Origin: Morchella semilibera
Taxonomy: Eukaryota; Ascomycota; Pezizomycetes; Pezizales; Morchellaceae
Assembly (NCBI GenBank): GCA_009192285.1
Contig: WBVU01000018.1
Span: 992,001 to 1,056,000 of the forward strand
Reading direction: 5' to 3'
DNA: 64,000 nucleotides
Shown: positions 58,686 through 64,000 of the stretch, piece after piece
Layout of the letters: every line of letters starts with the position of its first letter
How positions within the stretch are numbered: the first letter of the stretch is position 1
Notes under the pieces: generated by a model
The model's input: the letters and a program-made list of their open reading frames with translations, nothing else
What the model was told of the DNA's origin: nothing
Databases searched by the model: none
Translations under genes and position numbers: made by a program

Positions 58686-61600
58686 ATGGAAGAGGAGGAG
58701 GAGGCAACTCAACTAGCAACTCAGCCCCTCCCCGGCCACGAGGGTGAACCTCCCTCAAATGCAGATTCTAATTTCCTCAACGGCGTAATATGTCTCCTGC
58801 ATCCGTCATCGCCTGAGGCCTATAAGGCTGTTGAGCGTCTATCACTCCTACAGCCCTCGCACGTGCTTAAACTCCCGCCAGATGTGAAAAAAGAGACCGG
58901 CAGCGACACGGCAATACCGGACGCGGACGGAGAGGAAGAGGAGCCTGCTACACAGCTGGAAACGCCCGGTAATACGAGTAATGGTGATGGATTAGATATT
59001 GCGCTGCGGGTAACGCCGGGACCGAAAGATCCAACTATGGGATTCGTGTTTGGTAGAAATGCAAACAGGTGTGATATTGTGATCGGGGAGGGTCAAAGGT
59101 CTCAGAGGGTATCGAACACCCATTTTCGAATTTTTCAAAACCCGAAGGGCGTTCTTATGCTAGAGGATTTCTCAATGAATGGGACGTGGGTGGATAATAT
59201 GAAATTAGGTGGAAGGAATGCTCCCGATGTAGCAGACCACGGGAATGGCTCCCTGCATGCGTTATTTGCTGGGAGTATCATACTGGTGGCTTCCGGAGCA
59301 GAACTAATAAGGTTTGTAGTGAGGATCCCGAGCCAGTCCGGAAGTCGCATTTGTTCGGATGGGGCCACTCCAGGTGCTTCATTCGGCGTTGGGATTGATC
59401 CAGGACCAGCCCCTCTACCTTCACATCTGAGAGTGCCTCATCTTCGTAATACGGGGGCCCCACTGTCGCCGCGCAACAATCAAAATCTTGCGGCCATTCG
59501 ACGGGCGCCACTGAGGCCGCACGAGATGCATACCTCAACAAGTGCCAAGAGTGATCCTGTATGGGATGGGGGTGGTAAATACAAGATGATGGAAATCGTT
59601 GGTTCTGGGGCGTTTGCAACTGTAAAGAGGGCTATTCTCAAGAAGACTGGCGAAGTCTTCGCGGTCAAGATGATCCAGAAGCGAGCCTTTGCGAGCCAGA
59701 CTGGTTCTGCAAAGGCTAATGCTATGAGGAAAGAGGTGGATATCTTGCGGGAGCTCGACCACGTAAGTATCCGTCCTATCAAATCATATACCATCGATAC
59801 TGACAACATTGCTAGCCCAATGTTGTTGGTTGCACCCATTATGCTGAGGACGCCGCGCACATCTATATTATCATGGAGTATGTCGAGGGAGGCGATCTCA
59901 ACGGATACCTCAAGAGGAATGAATACATGCGCGAGGATATGGTCCAGGAGGCTTCACGCCAACTCCTGAATGGTATTAAATATGTTCATTCGATGCGTAT
60001 CTCGCACCGTGATCTTAAGCCAGACAATATCCTCCTGGCCTCCGAGGACCCATTGGTGGTAAAAATTTCTGATTTCGGTCTTGCCAAAATGATTCAGAGT
60101 GAAGAAACGTTTCTAAAGACATTCTGTGGCACAATGCTATACCTTGCGCCTGAAGTCTATCCAGGTTATGCAGCAGCGATGGTAGTTGGAGGGGGCAGTT
60201 TCAAGCGCAAGCGACATCCCAAGGAAGAAGCTGGGCGCGAAGATGCCCTCGGTGCAAAAGCTAGAAGGCGATACAGCGAGGCTGTCGACATGTGGAGCCT
60301 TGGCTGTGTTATCCACACGCTACTAACTGGAAAATCGGCGTTTGAGGGCAAGTACCCGGACCAGATGCTGAAGCTCATCTTGAAGGGCTTCAGGAACACA
60401 GAACATCTCGATAATGTTTTGGGCCGTGGATGCGATGTTGTCAAGGACTTCCTTGGAAGGTTATTGCAAGTTGACCCTATTAATCGAATGACGGAGGACG
60501 AGGCCTTGAACCATGATTGGTTAAGGATGGGGAGCGACCGCTCATCATCCAGTATGGATGAGGACCAGGATGATGAAATATGCCACGAAGGCGATGATGA
60601 GTATCAAATGGTGGAGAATGAGCGTGAGGAATGGGCCAAAATGCCATCATCATTACCTGGTAAATGGGTGGACTCTGCGGAAGCAGATGACGACGATACA
60701 TCTGACGGAAAGAGCCCTCCTCCCAAACTGGAAGACGATGCTCTCTCTGGTGCTGTTCGAAAAATGAGTTTTCAATCAATACAACACCTGGGAAAAGGCC
60801 CGGCGCATGATTCGGTTGGTTCTTTCCTTTCTATAGATAATTCCGACGCCGAGTCTCAGGTTGGTAGTAGGATGTTTCAGCCTCCCCCAGATATTTCTAT
60901 TAGGAGATGCTCTAGTGAATTCCCGGAAGACAGTGACTCAATGTACTTGACCGCATCCGTGGGACTTCCAGATAACAATGCGTCGATATCCGAGGAAGCA
61001 CCGGTGGTATACGATAATCGAGTTGATTTTGCTAGCCAAGCAGTACCAGGATCAGAGGTTCGCACCGTGGACGACTCCGTTGCCGGAACTGCAGCTTTGG
61101 TAGATAAGCTGAGAGTATATTCACCCATCTTAGAAGATCCAAGTCGAGGACCTAATATACCACAGCAAGCACAGTATCAATTCAATCAGGCAAGTCAGGC
61201 TCTTTCAGAGAAGGGACCCGTCGCAGAAACTTCCAACTTCTCGTCCTTTGACGACCCAGCCGTAGTGTATTCTACACCATATTCGTTATTGAGAGCTCCT
61301 GATGGTTCTCAAACACCACCATCCCAGAACACGGCCAACAACGAAAATCACCTCCCGCTATCTCAGCCATGTAACGTACTCCCGTTATCTCAGCCGTATG
61401 ACCAACTGGAGCCAAAAAACATTATAAAGCCTAATCCGCCATGGGGAAAACTTGTGCCCATCGAAGGGTCTGCCCCATACGGAACCATCTGTATGAACCG
61501 ACAACTTACTATGATCGGCCGCTCCTCAGATTGTACCTACACTATCTCAGATATTCGTGTCTCCAAGACCCACCTTTCACTGATGTTGGCCTATCCAGGC

Positions 61601-62038
61601 GTTACTTGCCAGCCACCCGATAGTAACAACTGGCGGCCACAGCCACAAATGATTGCTTGGATCAAGGTATTTGCATCAAATGGGTGTCGCCTTAACGGTA
61701 TGAAAAAGAGGCAGGATAGTGTTGTAAGGGTATACAACGGAGACGTAATTCACATCTACTGGGATTCAAACAATAAAAATGATTTTCTCGCCTTCAGGTG
61801 CGAGTTCGCGGTCGGCGATCACAAGAGACTCCAACCAGAGAAAAGCGACGAGGTTACTGGCCGAGGACGGAAGACGAAAACGAGGCCGAAGCCGAAGCCG
61901 AAGCCGAAGCCGGAGCCGAAGCCGGAGCCGAAAACGGACCATGATATTCCTGTATCTATCAGCATGGCTACTACTGTACCAATCGAGAGCTCTTTTGAGG
62001 CGGGTTCCGGGGAGTCCAGCGAAGGCACCGTGGGGTAG
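58686..62038 (+). CDS. RAD53: RAD53/CHK2-family checkpoint kinase with two FHA domains, 1099 aa
   Basis: Two exons, 58686-59762 and 59816-62038, with a 53-nt intron (GTAAGT ... GCTAG). The N terminus has TQ motifs (ATQLATQ, ATQLETP) suited to phosphorylation by ATR/ATM kinases. FHA1 is around residues 115-200 (GRNANRCD, SNTHFRIFQ, MNGTWVD; Gly123-Arg124). The kinase domain is complete: glycine loop GSGAFATV (306-313), Lys328 in AVKMIQ, HRD with Asp425, DFG at 445-447, APE with Glu472. A ~35-residue insert lies between the APE motif and VDMWSLG. FHA2 is near residues 915-1030 (MIGRSSDCTY, VSKTHLSLML, CRLNGM). FHA1-kinase-FHA2 is the Rad53 order, unlike single-FHA Chk2. It acts in the nucleus in the DNA damage and replication checkpoint. 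The tail has a Lys-Pro-Glu repeat. Confidence 0.95.
61884..61932 (+). repeat. GCCGAA/GCCGGA hexamer run encoding Lys-Pro/Glu-Pro
   Basis: Eight hexamer units encode KPKPKPKPEPKPEPK near the C terminus of the Rad53-like protein. Confidence 0.85.
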
Positions 62039-62857
62039 GGGCCGTGAAATGGCGCAGAAGTGGTTTCGGCCCGCTTTTGTGGAGTATGGACTAGGAATGA
62101 TGTTTACGGGGCAAGGATCATTACGGGGACCCTTCTACATTTTGTGAATCTTATATTATTGTTATTTGTTATGATACCTCTCTTTTGATTTTTTTTGTCC
62201 ATTGTACTATTAATAGCGATGCTATGAAAGGTATCCGCTTATATTTCAGGTATGTACTACTACATGTACTGCTACTTCTACCATCTCTTCCCTTATTCTT
62301 GTCGACGTTTTACATGTTCTTTCATGAACATTCTTATTGGGTTTCTCTTTTTTTTTTTTTATACATATGCACAGCGGAGGGTATCTCATCCTGGAGTTTT
62401 TTGTATTTCTTCTTTCTCCGTGCACCCGATTGATTAAATCTGTTATTATGACTGCTGAGTGATGGTGGTGGTGGTGGTGGTGGTAGTGGTTTGGGGGGAG
62501 GGGTACATTACGTACAGTGGGGTATTGGAGAGTATTGAATTCAAAGAGGTAAAAAAAATAAGAAAAAAAGAAAAAAAGAAGCGGTGATTGGAATTTTGGC
62601 TTTAGATACCAATTTTGTTTTTTCCCCTTTCTTCTTTTTTCAGTTGTATTTATTTTACATTAGCGCCCCCCCCCCCCTCTTAGTTATTGTTGTGGGTTAC
62701 ATGTTTTTCTATATTTGTCCGGCCGGGATGGGTTAAAAATGGATTCAAGTGAAGTGGTGGGTTTTTATGGAGTTTTTTTCAAACAGCAGCTTGGTACATC
62801 GCTGAGGGCAACAGGGCAGGGATACAATACGAATTGTTTATGAAAAGAATAATGGTG
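62039..62857. other. 3' flank of RAD53 and intergenic stretch
   Basis: Contains a (GGT)n run (62463-62486), A-rich tract (62551-62580), a C11 run (62666-62678) and one TACATGTA (62261). No gene seen. Confidence 0.55.
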
Positions 62858-62869
62858 AAAAAAAAAAAA
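62858..62869 (-). terminator. RNA polymerase III T-run terminator of the tRNA gene
   Basis: Twelve T on the minus strand start five bases after the 3' end of the tRNA-Gly gene. Confidence 0.85.
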
Positions 62870-62873
62870 GTTA

Positions 62874-62955
62874 TGCGCCGTAAGGGACTCGAACCCTTCC
62901 CAGTTGCTATCAATTCACATGGAAGGCAACTATGATACCCCTTCACCAACGGTGC
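62874..62955 (-). tRNA. tRNA-Gly(UCC) with an 11-nt intron
   Basis: Read on the minus strand: acceptor GCACCGT pairs with ACGGCGC except for A3-C70. The D arm is GGTGAAGGGGTATCAT, the anticodon stem GTTGC/GCAAC with loop start CTTCCA (anticodon TCC), and an intron of 11 nt follows position 37 (within TGTGAATTGATA). The variable loop is TGGG, and the T arm AAGGG-TTCGAGT-CCCTT is perfect. The discriminator base is A. It closely resembles fungal tRNA-Gly. The single acceptor mismatch (an expected T70 is C) is tolerable but worth noting. A pol III terminator follows. Confidence 0.9.
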
Positions 62956-64000
62956 TGCGTCGTGATAAAAAAGTTATGCATTGTATCGTTGGGGTCATAA
63001 ATCAGTTTTGCCCAAAGGATTTTAACTCGTGCGGGCACTTTCTGCACAGATCGGGATTAACGAATCGTGACTCCGTGCCAAGATATGGGCCTCTGTTCGT
63101 TGGTAATCATGGATCGTCACTCGCATTGTTTTTTCCAACGCTGTGAGGAGGCCTGTCATCATGTCTTGTTTAGTGTTGGTTCGTTTACTGTTTAATACAT
63201 GTGAACTACTTACATGTACCTTGTTCGAGGCTTCATATGGAGAGGGTTTGCTAGTGTCTACAGGTACCTCTACCAGCGATCTCTCCGGTCTGCAACTGTA
63301 GTTTTACCTGCCTGTATACATGCATACCCCCCATCGGTGTCGTTTTTGGTTTGGGGCTTTGCGTGCGCTGTTGCCAACGGTTTTGCATGTTTTCTTTCTG
63401 CTGGTGACTTTGTGCGTCGGGCCGGGCGGCGTGGTGGTCGGGGGACGCGGGTAGGCTTAAGTGGCTTAGGCGTAGGGGGGAAAGGCGCAGATTCACTCGG
63501 GGACTGCGGGGGGCAATCGAGCTTAGGGTGTCCGTAAGTGTTGGTGGTGCGTTGCTCTAGGAGGTCTCGAGGGTGTCATGGCGGTCATGGTGGTGGAAGT
63601 GATGGGAGTAGTAGTAGTGGTGGTGGTGGCGGTGGCGTGCTGCGGGAAAGAGCCGTAGTAGGTATGACTGCTGGGGCGGGAACTGTCCCCGTGGATGAGG
63701 GGCAGAAGGAGAAGGATGATTCATTCAAGTGGCCGCCTATTCTATCACTACATATACTATTATTCTTCTGCCATGTTCCTTGCTTCACTTGATTATTACT
63801 TATGTACGTGCACTACCGCCCATCCGCCCATCCATACGCGCTTATATCATGCCTATATAGGGCAGAGCAAACGGGATGTCTACATAGCTTTCATCACCCT
63901 ATGACTGAACACGTAGGGAGGAGGATGGCGGCAGCCCTCTGCAGGTACAGATCATCTGGAGGCTACTTTAGGGCATATCTATTTAGGTAACCAATAGGCC
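62956..64000. other. gene-free right end
   Basis: No supported gene. One TACATGTA lies at 63211 and a (GTA/GTG)n run at 63606-63636. A Pro/Arg-rich reading frame on the minus strand (about 63297-63530) might be an exon of a gene, but no start, splice partner or family was found. Confidence 0.45.

Noticed and set aside
63251-63788. Pro/Arg-rich frames (-) near the right edge
   Set aside because: Partly translate a GTG/GTA microsatellite; no start, splice partner or family could be set.
1-64000. CRISPR array, rRNA operon, phage or bacterial operon
   Set aside because: No regularly spaced repeats, rRNA sequence or bacterial gene layout; all features are those of a fungal nuclear genome.

Overview
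The window is nuclear DNA from a filamentous ascomycete (Pezizomycotina). Spliceosomal introns are short (mostly 50-115 nt) with GTATGT/GTAAGT/GTTTGT-like donors and CTAAC/CTAAT branch sites. The gene content is typical of this group: Zn2Cys6 factor, two-FHA Rad53, fungal ARS2, PEX5, a PXB-PX-DUF3818 protein and a two-part alpha/beta hydrolase. Gene-free stretches are long and gene density is low (about 16 protein genes in 64 kb). A Pezizomycetes-type genome is my guess only; nothing seen proves the class.

Layout, left to right. 1-6.6 kb: a doubtful membrane ORF, an NTF2-like gene (-) and a 3 kb gene-free stretch. 6.6-8.1 kb: an apparently whole Tc1/mariner-type DNA transposon with arrays of short repeats at both ends. 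8.6-11.7 kb: PX-domain gene (+), 7 exons, one homopolymer frameshift. 13.0-15.6 kb: ARS2 (-), divergent from TSPO (16.9-17.5, +), followed by the 3'-5' exonuclease REX1 (18.2-20.3, +). 20.67 kb: a small inverted-repeat element (MITE), with a second copy in opposite orientation at 50.68 kb. 21.6-23.6 kb: 7-exon alpha/beta hydrolase gene (+) that lacks the STAND/repeat part of its relatives. 24.7-26.2 kb: a MIS18 gene (-) that has to be assembled from three exons. 26.7-27.7 kb: mitochondrial two-RRM protein (-). 29.2-32.3 kb: Zn2Cys6 transcription factor (-). 32.3-37.5 kb: 5 kb gene desert shared with the divergent gene for a 1016-aa disordered protein (37.5-40.7, +). 42.05 kb: degenerate tRNA-like sequence. 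43.3-45.8 kb: glutamate-rich SH3BGR/thioredoxin-fold protein (-). 48.1-50.1 kb: PEX5 (+) with one homopolymer frameshift. 51.3-52.3 kb: remains of an APH-type phosphotransferase gene (-). 54.4-55.6 kb: conserved low-complexity protein (-), with G-runs upstream. 58.7-62.0 kb: RAD53/CHK2 kinase (+). 62.87 kb: tRNA-Gly(UCC) with an 11-nt intron (-).

The genes do not form a pathway cluster. They are mostly housekeeping functions: RNA metabolism (ARS2, REX1, RRM protein), centromere and checkpoint (MIS18, RAD53), peroxisome import (PEX5) and phosphoinositide/lipid-linked membranes (PX protein, TSPO). The most striking features outside genes are the palindromic octamer TACATGTA, of which I counted 28 exact copies, all between genes, and the inverted-repeat element pair. 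Exon borders were set by eye from splice motifs, reading frame and remembered family sequence; no alignment was run.
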